Source of the DNA: Holothuria scabra
Taxonomy: Eukaryota > Echinodermata > Holothuroidea > Aspidochirotida > Holothuriidae
Reading direction: 5' to 3'
NCBI GenBank assembly: GCA_037179385.1
Contig: CM074193.1
Span: 39,960,846-40,024,845 of the forward strand
DNA: 64,000 nt
Positions 12,328 through 22,296 of the stretch are shown in pieces (the stretch's first letter is position 1; each line of letters starts with the position of its first letter). Both the position numbers and the translations under genes were made by a program. The notes under the pieces were generated by a model that was not told where the DNA came from, did no database searches, and saw nothing but the letters and a program-made list of their open reading frames with translations.

Positions 12328-12480
12328 CATAGGCGTACCGGAGACGGGGTACAGGGAGGGGGAACTCACCCTCCCAATTATGGCAAAACAGTTGTCCATT
12401 CGGGCAAAACTTGACAAAGGGTGCCATTATTCGGGCAAAATTTGCTCTTGCCCTCCAAAAATTATCCGCTTACGCCTATG
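12328..12480. mobile_element. hAT-like MITE, 153 bp
   Basis: Terminal inverted repeats CATAGGCGTA on both ends, flanked by TTGCCAGC and TTGCCAAC (7 of 8 identical). The interior is G-rich on the left and repeats TTCGGGCAAAA twice. Confidence 0.8.
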
Positions 12481-12586
12481 TTGCCAACAAACATAAAAGA
12501 ATACCTACGTGGACAACAACTCCCTGTGCCATATCAGATTTGTTTACATAAACCACTACATCCCTTCCCACACCCCTCGACGTGAA

Positions 12587-12632
12587 TCAATTGGTTGGGA
12601 ACTGGGCTGTAAAACTCCATCTCTCTAACCTT
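12587..12632 (+). repeat. Probable 3' fragment of the same SINE
   Basis: TTGGTTGGGAACTGGGCTGT-AAAACTCCATCT-CTAACC resembles TTGGTTGGAAATTTGGCCGC-AAAACTCCATCTAACC at 61219-61255. Short match only. Confidence 0.4.
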
Positions 12633-13575
12633 TCCTATACCCCAATTCTGTTAGTTCGTATACAACTCAATTAAAACTAACGATACCCATCCGCTTAGTA
12701 AGTAATATTTGCACCGCTTTTGCAGAACAGTCACCAACATACGAAGTTGTAGAGTACACACATTGGTCCCATTAATGATGAATCTCTTTTAAGTGATGAT
12801 TGTTTGCTTCGTCACCTTGACATTCCTGAATGTCATCTTTTCAGTTGTTGTGCTGCCCTAACATGAACACAAAATTTTGTTAAATATAATCAGTAGTCTA
12901 TGATATCTGATATCTGCCTTGACGAAGTCGCCTAGAATGAACAAATCTCGATGATTAGTTACAACGGTAATGTAAGCGCCTTGAAAAACGTAAAGCTATG
13001 GAAGGGTTAGGATAATACTTCAATGGGGAAACTACTAAAACTTTCAAAATATATTTCAGTTTTTACGTGATAGTTAAGTAGTTGCAGTGGTCAACGGGCA
13101 CCGATGCTTTTTATTGTCCTATCCGTGCATTCCAGTCAGCCAGTGGATTGACATTTAAGATTGAGTCGTGTGTGCTGGGAATTTTCTTTTAAGTGTTCTT
13201 AAAACTGTTAAAGGTAGAAAGGTTACTCTTTGGGGCAACTTTGATTACTGCAGTATTCCAAAAATAACGTAATGTACTGTGCTGCCGAGCTCTGGTTCCC
13301 GTCAAATCAGATGTTTTTTCATAGCACAATTCTGAAAGGAGTTCTTCCGTTGAACTAGGCCTGGGCCTAGGAATATGATACTTCCTGTTCTACAAAACTT
13401 GAACCATTCATGAGAACAACCCGTAAATGTGATAGGTAAAATACTAGTAAACAGGTAAAGGATATGGATGGATGATCTAGGTTATACATCTATGTCACAA
13501 TTTACTTTTCAAACAGTTGTGTTACATATGATGGAGGGGAAGTTGATGACTGATTGGAACAAACCTGTGCAAAAT

Positions 13576-13723
13576 CAGGCGCGGATCCAAACATTGCAAA
13601 AAGGGGCGAGGAAGCAGGGTTTTGAGGGAATTTCACTGCTAATTTCCCGTGTGTTTTATTGTTGATATGGCGAAAAAGGGAGGGCTGATGGCGTAAAAGC
13701 CCCCCCCCCCCGACCCGCGCCTG
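13576..13723. mobile_element. Short terminal-inverted-repeat element, 148 bp
   Basis: CAGGCGCGGATC at the left and, reversed, CAGGCGCGGGTC at the right, with a C-run just inside the right end. AAAAT occurs on both flanks (possible 5-bp duplication), so the superfamily is uncertain. Confidence 0.55.
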
Positions 13724-14633
13724 AAAATCCTCAATATTCTTGAAGGTGCCGCTCGAACCCTTCCGCACAGACAGGATCCAGGGACAACGCGGGGTAGGGT
13801 TAAGGGAAAACCACCGTCAAGAACTTGGATAGTCTGCAAAACTGTAAAATGTATTAGCTTTTGATGCTCATGGTAAGTGCTAAACAGGTTCAGAAAGTAA
13901 CAATTGTACTCGTTAATAATCTTACCCGGAATAATATGAAAATTGTCATAATGCGGAGGGTTTCAGTGTGAAAAAACAATTACATTATATTGGGACATCC
14001 AGAACGTTAATAATAAGCAAAAATACTTGAAGATGGTGCGTTCAGAAATAATCCATTTCAATATAAAACTCTATTGAATTCTTACTTTCTGTACTCTCAT
14101 TATTTTTCGAAAATTGAAGAAGTCGGAGAGCTGGTTTCGAAAATATTACATTACAAGTTTACAGTATATTTGCTATTGGTTATTACATTTTGTAGGGTTA
14201 TGCTCCAAGTTCAAGGAAATGTTATGGGCTCTTTCGCAAACTTGAATATTCCCTAGCAGCTAAGATACAATTCTAGACAATCTTGTTTTGGCTAGGGGCG
14301 GGGGGGGGGGGGGGGGAGGCGCTTGAAACGATAGGATATAATTTTTCTAGACATGAGAATCCGCAATGCCAGGCTGGAGACCATGATAATAATACAGTTT
14401 ACCATACAGTCATAGGAGAAACGCTTGCACTGATGTTCATCTAAAAAGAGAACTGCCAGCGAAAAATCACACGTTCTAACTGAAAAAAGTTGTTAATTCC
14501 GTCCACTCAATTGTATTGACGATACCATGGATACCACTTAGGCATCTGCCCCTAGTTTCATATGAAACCGTAAACACAGGTCTATATATGATTTGGAAAC
14601 TTAGACGACGGTTTCGCCCAAAGCGGGTTCATG

Positions 14634-14756
14634 CGCACTGTTTAAGAAGGTGTTTCTTGATTGGCTGTTGCCATTGTATTCTTTGTTCGGGTTAGGGATT
14701 AGGGTAGGATTAGAGCTATCGTTAGCCAGTAAGGAATGTTTTTGTTAAACAGTGCG
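14634..14756. repeat. Small foldback element, 123 bp
   Basis: CGCACTGTTTAA at the left and TTAAACAGTGCG at the right, with weaker pairing continuing to TTGGCT/AGCCAG (about 33-bp arms). Flanking duplication not identified. Confidence 0.6.
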
Positions 14757-14986
14757 ACCCCCCCACTCCCAAAGCAAGGTTCATTCAACCAGAGAGTTGC
14801 AACAGGTTCAACATAAGTAAATCACGACGTGCGAAGCGAGAATCACTAGATTACTTCGTCTGGTAGAGTATCCAAACTTCTTCCTATGGTGGGGCAAGGT
14901 TGGAAAGCCTTCATATATTCCTAGTTTCTTTAAAAACTGTCCACATAACTGTATATGCAATTTGTGGTGGGGGTTTTCCTTTTTAA

Positions 14987-15302
14987 AGGCCCAGTTCTCT
15001 CACCCCAAACAGTACCAATTCTCCTAACCTTCTTACTTAAGCCCCCCCCCCCCCCCACACACACACACACAATTGTCTGAAATTCATGCTCATCCAGGTA
15101 CAATCGCAGTTTATTGGTTCAAGGTGAGTAAAGAAAGACTCAATTTACATAATCAAAACACTCTCAGTACCGTTCATGCTGTGCAATATAAGCTTTGGTA
15201 CTCTGCATTGTTTGAATTAGGTGTCAGTCAAAGAGCTGAGCCAATTGAGAATTTCGGTACCCCCGTTCCAAAATTGTAGTTTGGGGTGAGAGGTTTGGCC
15301 CT
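14987..15302. mobile_element. TTAA-flanked inverted-repeat element, 316 bp (piggyBac-type MITE candidate)
   Basis: Left AGGCCCAGTTCTCTCACCCC and reversed right AGGGCCAAACCTCTCACCCC continue in parallel (CCCCAAAC). TTAA flanks at 14983-14986 and 15303-15306. A C-run plus (CA)n tract lies inside at 15042-15071. Confidence 0.75.
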
Positions 15303-15424
15303 TTAAACAAATATTTCGAAATATGCAGCTTGTATTGCAGGAAATGCCGGGTTTCTTGCACGGAATTTGTGAACTACAGCACATCATGTTCTTACCATTT
15401 CACAATTCAGATGGTAATGAGCGT

Positions 15425-16085
15425 AGCTAGATATTGTTTCAAGGGAGGAAAGCACCTAAATTTTCCGACTGTTTGAAAGTGTGAACAGCCATTCCATGTA
15501 ATACTAATAGGTACGCAATATATGGTGCGTTCTCAGCTCTTAAACAAATATTTGAAAATATCGAGCTTGTTTTGCAGAGGAGATTCTGGGTTTCCTGTAA
15601 GGAAATTCGAAACGTTATTGAAGAATTTGCCCTCCTTATTGGCAAATCGGGGATTGTACGCCGGCGGATGAGGGTCGTTGTTCGTAATGTTATCTTAGGC
15701 CCGCCGATTGACGCTTTGTTGGCTTCTAGAAAATTATTTGAAAACCAAGAGCTTCCTTTGGAGAAAACTAAGAAATTAATGTTAGATAATTTAATAAAAT
15801 AGCGCATTAGTTTATATTCAATGGTTGCGTAAATATACTTCCGACTTTTCCATTTGCAGAATCCACATGGAATATTTCCCAAACTTTGATTTGATTTTAA
15901 GTGTGAGCATTACAGCATTAGACGTTGCAATACGCGGGGCGGAAAGTGCGCCGAAAATTTTGCTTTTGTTACAAATAATTTTTGAAAACATGGAACTTTT
16001 AAGTTGTATTGGAGGGAATTCGGAATTTATTTTTGATAATGGCCCTTATTTCACAGTCATAGCTAGGTCACAAAATGAACTGGAC
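15425..16085 (+). repeat. Decayed copy of the GCGC/AAAATTTT hAT-like family
   Basis: Two internal units: 'TTAAACAAATATTTGAAAATATCGAGCTTGTTTTGCAG...TCTGGGTTTCCTGTAAGGAAATT' at about 15540, and GCGGGGCGGAAAGTGCGCCGAAAATTTT at about 15935, matching the unit structure of 33968-35607. The 147-codon minus-strand ORF lies in this repeat and is not treated as a gene. Confidence 0.5.
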
Positions 16086-17390
16086 GGGGAGGAATTACAA
16101 TGATCATCGGGCGTTTGCTCGGAGCGCGCCATAAAATCATTTCAGCATTCAGTATTAATTATTAGCTCAACCCACAAAATGTGGGTACAGATTATGCTAG
16201 AGGGACAAAATGTCTGTCTCATTTGAAATATTTGTCTCTCTTTTCAAAAGGTTTTAGCTTCTGTAATTGTCAGTGGATTTTTTTCTGAAATTAGCTGTGC
16301 ATTTGTCATATTAAGATGGCAATACATTTCTTCCTAGCTACATGATAAACCAAAGAGAGGTGGTAATGTTTGGCCATCTTGATAATTGTTTTGCCTCAAG
16401 ACAAAAGTCTGCATGAAACAAGTTCCTAGTCGAGGCATCGTTAGTATATATAGGCCCAAATTGTAATTGCCTGTCTCCGCTATGTACACACCATGAGCTC
16501 CAATTCAGCTATACTTATCCTTCAGAAATTTTAGTATCTTTTACCCGGAGCTCATTCCTTGCTGCGTGAGGACACTTGCATACATTGTGGTCACTGTTGA
16601 TCCATAGAATTGTTATTTGGCTTATCAATACAAGTTTGTTTCCCTGGTCAACTTCAAATGGATGGTGTATTAAAGTTTCTTCCAGTACTTCATTTTTTGC
16701 TGGCAAATTTCACAGAGAAGTAAACAGTGAGCTGGGGAGGGAAAGGAAAGCAGATGAAAGGGATGGGAAGGGACGGAGAGGGATTGGGGGAGGGGGGGGG
16801 GAGAGACATTTGGTATCTTCTTCCCCTATTGCTTATGCCACTGTCCTATACAAACTGGTGACATTTGTGATAAACTATGACTTAGGTTTCTGATCCCTGC
16901 CCTCATGGGCAGCGTTATGTAAGGGGATGAACTATATAAGGATTTATCCCGGACACAGTCCAATTGCTAGGTTAACGGTGTTTACATGTTAGCTAGCCTA
17001 ACTGGAGTCATTTGGATATTTATTAAGTTTGCACCATGATTTTGTTTAGGACCTGAACAGTTAACCTCAGAAGGGTTGAGCTTCAGTTGCTATGCTACTC
17101 TAGTTAACTTTCGTAACATGAAAAAGTTAAACATTTTATGTAATTATTTTCTCATTGATTCTTAGAAACCGCTTCCTCCAATTATAATCCTTTTCACGTG
17201 TTCTTCTCAAGTCCGTTAAAAGGGGCGTTGCCTCCTTGTCCTGATAAAATTCCGTTAATGAACGACTACTTTTTACAAATTTACAAATTAAAATAAGCCT
17301 GTGAATTGTGTTTACTGCAAAGCTGATGCCACTGTCTCTGCGTGTGTGCACGTAACCCTTTAGCCGAGTGGTGCAGATATTTTAGATTAA

Positions 17391-17641
17391 CCCTTTACCG
17401 TTGTGCTCCGATCGGGGCATATTTGCGCGCCTCGGGAGTGGGCGGAAAAGCGGACGTAGCCCGCCCCGCATCGGCTTCCGTAGACCATTGACCCCGTGAC
17501 CTTAAACTATTGTCTCTCTCGTTGTTGCGGCCAAATTTTCGGGTAGCTACTCGCAATGTCGAGCTCCGCGTGAAACAGTAAAGATGGGTGACAGCCGAGC
17601 TCTCCGCATGGGTCCCAAAGGACCCAAACAACGGTAAAGGG
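17391..17641. mobile_element. TTAA-flanked inverted-repeat element, 251 bp (piggyBac-type MITE)
   Basis: Perfect 14-bp terminal inverted repeats CCCTTTACCGTTGT/ACAACGGTAAAGGG, flanked by TTAA at 17387-17390 and 17642-17645. The interior is clearly GC-rich compared with its surroundings. TTAA targets and CCC termini are typical of piggyBac elements. Confidence 0.85.
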
Positions 17642-17653
17642 TTAAATGCCTTA

Positions 17654-17749
17654 ATGTGGCAGTGAATCGTAAGCATGGAAACAAAATGTGGCAGTAGACA
17701 GTAAGCATGGAAACAAAATGTGGGAGTGGACAGTAAGCATGTAAACAAA
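17654..17749 (+). repeat. Three tandem 32-bp repeats
   Basis: ATGTGGCAGTNNAC-GTAAGCATGGAAACAAA recurs at 17654, 17686 and 17718 with a few substitutions, just outside the TTAA element ending at 17641. Confidence 0.85.
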
Positions 17750-18848
17750 AGTAATAAGAATGGTTTAGTTTCACACCGGGTTAAAAGCCTTTTTTGTGAA
17801 GTAACATCTATAAATTGAATCATTGGACTTGCTGAAACTTATATGTTTTTGTAGGACTCCATTCTGGGAGGACTGGATGATGACTGGAAAAATATGTCAA
17901 CTGGATAAAAATGAAAATGTCTAATGCTAAATCAGATCTACCTTAAAAATAGTGTGACATGTAACAAAATGCCCTGAATTTAGTTTGTAGTTAAAGAGCA
18001 AGATTTTCTTAGGAAAAATCCGTTGGAACTGTTGCAATATCTTTTTCCGTTCTCAAGTTATAGTTTTTCAAAGTTTGAATATTTCTGAAGAAACATGTTG
18101 CTTATACAAAAGTAATGTTGTGGATTGTTACAAAGTGTTTACATTTCTTTTGTTAAACCTATATTAGTTATCTCTTAATTACTCATCAGATAAATTATGA
18201 TTTGGCGAATAGCACTTATGATTTTCAAGGATACATTTAAACTTTGAAAATAAAACCCTCGGGACATATTTATGTTACAATGAAGATTTAAAAAACAAAG
18301 GATAACATTGGCCATATATGGCATGTCCCTCCGCAGACAAAATTTGCATATTGAGCTCATGCTTATGCATGTTCAAGTGCAAATCAGAAATTACCTTGTA
18401 AAATGTCAATATTTTAGAGATTTTGATGGGAATTGCGTCAATATTCTTGGTTTTTAATGCTTTCCACATAACACGCCCAACACTGTCATTTTCGTGTCAC
18501 ACGACCTTTAACAACCTTCTAAATATTATACTGTACTTCCATCGTTTTTCAAACTTGGACCACGTCGAAGCAAGTCAATGGCTGTGGGGGTGTTGCGATA
18601 CTGTGATAAAAAAGTAGAAACCTTTATTTAATCTGATACGGTACTTAACAAGATTTCTTGAAAAGAAAAAAAAATGAAATCGGTTCTTTTTATACTTCAC
18701 ACAGGAAAGGAGCCTGAGATTGCATCATTTCAACTATCCAGCTAACCAATTTCCTACCAGAAACCACCATCTTAAACCGCTCAAATTTTATCTTGGCATT
18801 TGCCACAGTTAATTTTTTACCTACATTTTCTTTTAACTGACGCCACCA

Positions 18849-19203
18849 ATGACGGCTACCGAAATGATCTTCACAATGCTAATGTACGCTATGGTATTAC
18901 TATTTGTCTATTGGGCCATTATGAGGTGGTACATCCGTCCTCGCAGGCGACTCGATGCCGAAGGCAAAGCTGTGTTGGTAACGGGTTGTGATTCTGGTTT
19001 CGGACACGGGATCGCTATTAAATTAGACAAACTTGGATTTTATGTTTATGCCAGTTGTTTATTTCCGGACGGCGAGGGATCCAAGCTTTTACAGCAGCAG
19101 TGCTCTAAGAGGCTTAAAGTTATGAAACTGGACGTCACAAAACAGGATGAAGTAGATCGAGCCGTAGAGCAAATAGAGAAAGACATAGCACTTCTTGGCA
19201 TTG
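18849..19203 (+). CDS. First exon of a membrane-anchored short-chain dehydrogenase/reductase (SDR9C/HSD17B-RDH-BDH-like), partial
   Basis: The exon encodes 118 residues plus one base of a split codon, then a textbook donor (TTG|GTAAGT, GT at 19204-19205). Residues about 7-26 are a hydrophobic membrane anchor followed by a basic stretch (RWYIRPRRR). The Rossmann start follows: AVLVTG at 41-46 with the NAD(P)-binding glycine motif TGCDSGFG at 45-52, then a YVYASC strand and the LDVT adenine-contact motif near 94-97. An N-terminal anchor plus TGCDSGFG is typical of the SDR9C group (17-beta-hydroxysteroid, retinol and 3-hydroxybutyrate dehydrogenases), which oxidise or reduce steroid, retinoid or ketone-body substrates at the ER or mitochondrial membrane. 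Family members continue with a conserved LWG-x-VNNAG strand, which would follow the split glycine codon well. The NNAG, catalytic Ser and YxxxK exons were not found in the window. The ATG at 18849 is the first in frame and lies just before the anchor. Substrate cannot be assigned. Confidence 0.9.
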
Positions 19204-19209
19204 GTAAGT
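19204..19209 (+). other. Splice donor of SDR exon 1
   Basis: GTAAGT directly after the exon, phase 1. Reading through it gives only T-rich and microsatellite-derived residues (a repeat copy starts about 45 bp downstream), so the conserved protein ends here. The matching acceptor was not identified. Confidence 0.8.
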
Positions 19210-19244
19210 CTTTTTGGGTTTCATTTTTCGGAACTGTTTTTTTT

Positions 19245-19900
19245 TTTTTTGATGAAAGGGAAACCACTGCATTCATGATGGCGGGTGTGTGCATGAATGT
19301 GTGTGTGTCAGTGGGTGTGTATATAAGTGTGCATGTTTTGATATTTTTCTCGTTAGCACGATATCTCAAGAAGGAAAACTCTGACAGTTCTCAAACTTGG
19401 TACACAGGTTCCCAGCACAAAGAAATGGAAGCCTTTTTGAAGTACAAAGGTCATCTGGGGTCTACGGGGGTTCAAACTTTGAAACCTTGTTAACACAATA
19501 TTTGGCGATAAAGGCTTTATTTTCCTTCAGACATGCATGCGAATGTTTCCTAGTAAGGGAAGAACCCTTTTGTTTGGGGGGGGGGGGGGTCAAAGGCCAT
19601 CTGGAGTCACCAGCGGTCAGACTATGAAAACCCTATAACCTATGAAAACACAATATCTGGGGATCGGAAGTTTCGATGGATGTCATACTTAGTATGTAGA
19701 TGTGTTATGGTAAGAAGGAGAACCTTACAATTTTAATGTGGCTCAAGTGTCAGCTGGGGTCATCGGGGGTCAAAATTAAAAAAAAAAACACGATATCTTG
19801 TGATCAATAAATGTCTATTATTCTGTATGTGCGTTATGGTCTGGACAGATATTTTCGGTGTGTCAAAGTGGTCAAACGTCGAAAACCTTGTCTGGCCAAG
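19245..19900 (+). mobile_element. Helentron-like element, degenerate copy in the SDR intron
   Basis: Begins GATGAAAGGGAAACCACTGCATTCATGATGGCG (compare GATGATAAGAGAAACC at 20867), then a GT-rich tract and several diverged 145-bp units (ACGATATCTCAAG, AAGGTCATCTGGGGTC). Its 3' hairpin was not found. It lies about 45 bp after the splice donor, within the presumed first intron. Confidence 0.6.
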
Positions 19901-20906
19901 TCTTGCAATAACACGATGGATTGTTTTGTCCTTCCAGTGACCTATCATATGCAGTGGAATTCTATAAACTCTTTGCATACAGCGCTCCCTGAAGGCTTAC
20001 AATTATCTGACACTGCAAACACGAGTCATACAGTCTAGTTGGAAAGCGGCCTCTTTTATGAAGTAGACTGAAAATATTACTGACGTCTTGACCAAGGCTA
20101 TGCCTTGGCCTGAAAAAAATTACTGCAATACCTCTTTACACTGTTTTCCTGTTTAGTTTCGTGGCAGACACGTGTACTGTATGCTTGCTGAACGGACTCG
20201 GTTTGTTCAGTCCCTTTTAAAGACTTTACTGAACAAGGAATATGTTTCATAGTCTGATACGCTGCTAAATTGTCCACAAGCTTGTCGTATGCTTTCAACA
20301 GTGACGTACAAGTGTATGCACCGTAATGCGCAACTGCACATTACAAGTCTGTTATATGACTTTACCCAAGTCGAATTCCCTCCAATCCAGCTTTCAACTT
20401 TAGTAAAATTTTACTTTGTGAATTTCCCTACACGCAGGAACAGTTACCCAGTGGGGACTACCAACAGTGTGCTCAACGTTCACGATCGCGAAAGTTGTAT
20501 GGGAACGGCTGAAAAAGCATCTTTGATTTTGCTAGTAAAGTTGGGGTTTTGCATAGCATCTTTGTCACTTTCTTTCTGTGACTCACCTGACAATATCAAA
20601 TGATCTTATCAATAACAATATTATCCACAGGCTATAACGAGAAGCTGAATTTGATAAATTTTTTAAGATGTATGGTACAATCGTCTCTACTAATAACCTA
20701 CTTCTACTTTTTCGGGAACCGAAAAATGCTTTCGCTCTCAATATTTACATAGACATGCGGTGCTTAGGCCTACATTTCGGGATCGAGTAGCAAAATTAAC
20801 ATTTCCCAATGACTAAAGCTTGAACGAGGCCAATGTTTTACTTTCATTGTATTAACTTTTGGTTTCGATGATAAGAGAAACCAATGCATTCATGATGGCG
20901 TGCGTG

Positions 20907-21042
20907 TGTATGTATGTATGTATGTATGTATGTATGTATGTATGTATGTATGTATGTATGTATGTATGTATGTATGTATGTATGTATGTATGTATGTATG
21001 TATGTATGTATGTATGTGTGTGTGTGTATGTGTGTGTGTTTG
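20907..21042. repeat. (TATG)n then (TG)n microsatellite
   Basis: About 27 TATG units followed by TG-rich sequence, inside the Helentron-like element at 20861. ORFs of repeated Cys-Met-Tyr-Val or Tyr-Ile-His-Thr codons here are artefacts. Confidence 0.95.
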
Positions 21043-21059
21043 TGACACTTTGCTTGTTA

Positions 21060-22180
21060 ACACGATATCTCAAGTTAGGAATGCCTGACAGTTTTCAAAC
21101 TTGGTACATAGATGCGCTGTATTATGAAGAAGAACCCTATTGTTTTTGGTGGAGATCAAAGGTCAACTGGGGTCACCGGGGGGCAATTTCTGAAAATCTC
21201 GTTAACACAATATCTCAAGTTTGGAAGCTTAGACAGATTTCATATTTGGTATGTGAATGTGTTATAGTCAGGAGATGGTCCCTATTGTTTTTGGCGGAGG
21301 TCAAAGGTCAACTGGGGTCACCGGGGGTCAAAGTCTGAAAATCTCGTTAACACAATATCTCAAGGTAGGAAGCTTGGATAGATTTCATATGTAGTATGCG
21401 GATGCGTTATGGTCAGGAGATGGTCCCTATTGTTTTTGGTGGAGGTCAAAGGTCGTCTGGGGTCACCAGGGGTCTAAAGTCTGAAAACCTTGTTAATGCA
21501 ATATCTCAAGGTAGAAAACTTGGATAGATGTCATATATGGTATGTGGATGCGTTATGGTCAGGAGATGGTCCCTATTATTTTTGGCGGAGGTCAAAGGTC
21601 ATCTGGGGCCACCGGGGTGAAAGTCTGAAAACCTTGTTAATGCAATATCTGAAGGTAGGAAACTTGGATAGATTTCATATTTGGTATGTGGATGCATTAT
21701 AGTCAGTAGATCGTCCCTAGTGTTTTTGTCGGAGGTCAAAGGTTATCTGGGGTCACCGGGGGTCAAAGTCTGAAAACCTTGTTAATGCAATATCTGAAGG
21801 TAGGAAGCTTGGATAGATTTTATATTTTGTATGTGGATGCATTATGGTCAGGAGATGGTACCTAATGTTTTTGATGGAAGTCAAAGGTCATCTGGGGTCA
21901 CTGCTGGTCAAAGTCTGAAAATCCTGCTTATGCAATATCTCGTGATAGGAAACTTGCATAGATTTCATATTTAGGTAAGTGGATGCATTATGGTCAGAAG
22001 ATGGTCCCCATTGTTTTTTGGCAGATATGAAAGGTCATCTGGGGTCTCCAGGAGTCAAAGCCTGGAAACCTTTTTAAATATGATCTTTCAAGATAGCTGT
22101 TTGTCCATTTGTCTGTCTGTTGTTTGTATGTCTAGCAATGTACGGCTTTTATGGAGGTCAAAAGGTCATCTGGAATGACA
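21060..22180 (+). repeat. Tandem array of about eight 145-bp units
   Basis: The AAAGGTCAnCTGG motif recurs at 21161, 21306, 21451, 21597, 21741, 21886, 22033 and 22164, so periods are 144-147 bp with a shorter last unit of about 131 bp. Each unit carries GTTAACACAATATCTCAAG, a 'GATAGATTTCATATTTGGTATG' stretch and GGTCCCTATTGTTTTTGG. Confidence 0.9.
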
Positions 22181-22296
22181 AAATTATTTTTTGAACATGC
22201 TAGCATAATATTTGAATGAGAAGATAATGGTGCCTGATGGCACTCTTTGAAACGGAACAGGTATCATCGAAACCTCAATGCATTTTTGCATTCTGG

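Larger units (their letters stand above)
20861..22296 (+). mobile_element. Helentron-like non-autonomous element (HINE), 1.44 kb, complete
   Basis: The 5' end is GGTTTCGATGATA (20861-20873). Its exact reverse complement TATCATCGAAACC lies near the 3' end (22262-22274) but inside the terminus. It is followed by the hairpin AATGCA-TTTT-TGCATT (22277-22292) and CTGG|T. Between them are a (TATG)n/(TG)n tract and about eight 145-bp tandem units. Asymmetric terminal inverted repeats, microsatellite, ca. 150-bp repeats and a 3' hairpin are the hallmarks of Helentron-derived elements. No Rep/helicase is encoded. Confidence 0.75.

Noticed and set aside
15439..15882. 147-codon minus-strand ORF
   Set aside because: It lies within a decayed hAT-family repeat, has no domain signature, and its length is near the chance maximum for 64 kb read in six frames.
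16726..16870. Possible hAT-like element ending TTATGCCACTG with a CAGTGAGC left end
   Set aside because: The flanking 8-mers (GAAGTAAA, TCCTATAC) do not match, so the boundary pairing is not supported.
17395..17823. 142-codon minus-strand ORF with repeated CLLPHFVSML-type segments
   Set aside because: The repetition is caused by the 32-bp tandem repeats, and the rest falls in a TTAA MITE.
18849..19493. 214-residue single-exon reading of the SDR frame
   Set aside because: Homology and sense stop at residue 118 where GTAAGT lies; the remainder translates T-rich and repeat DNA.
20859..21338. 159-codon ORF rich in Met-Tyr-Val-Cys
   Set aside because: It translates the (TATG)n tract and the 145-bp units of the Helentron-like element.
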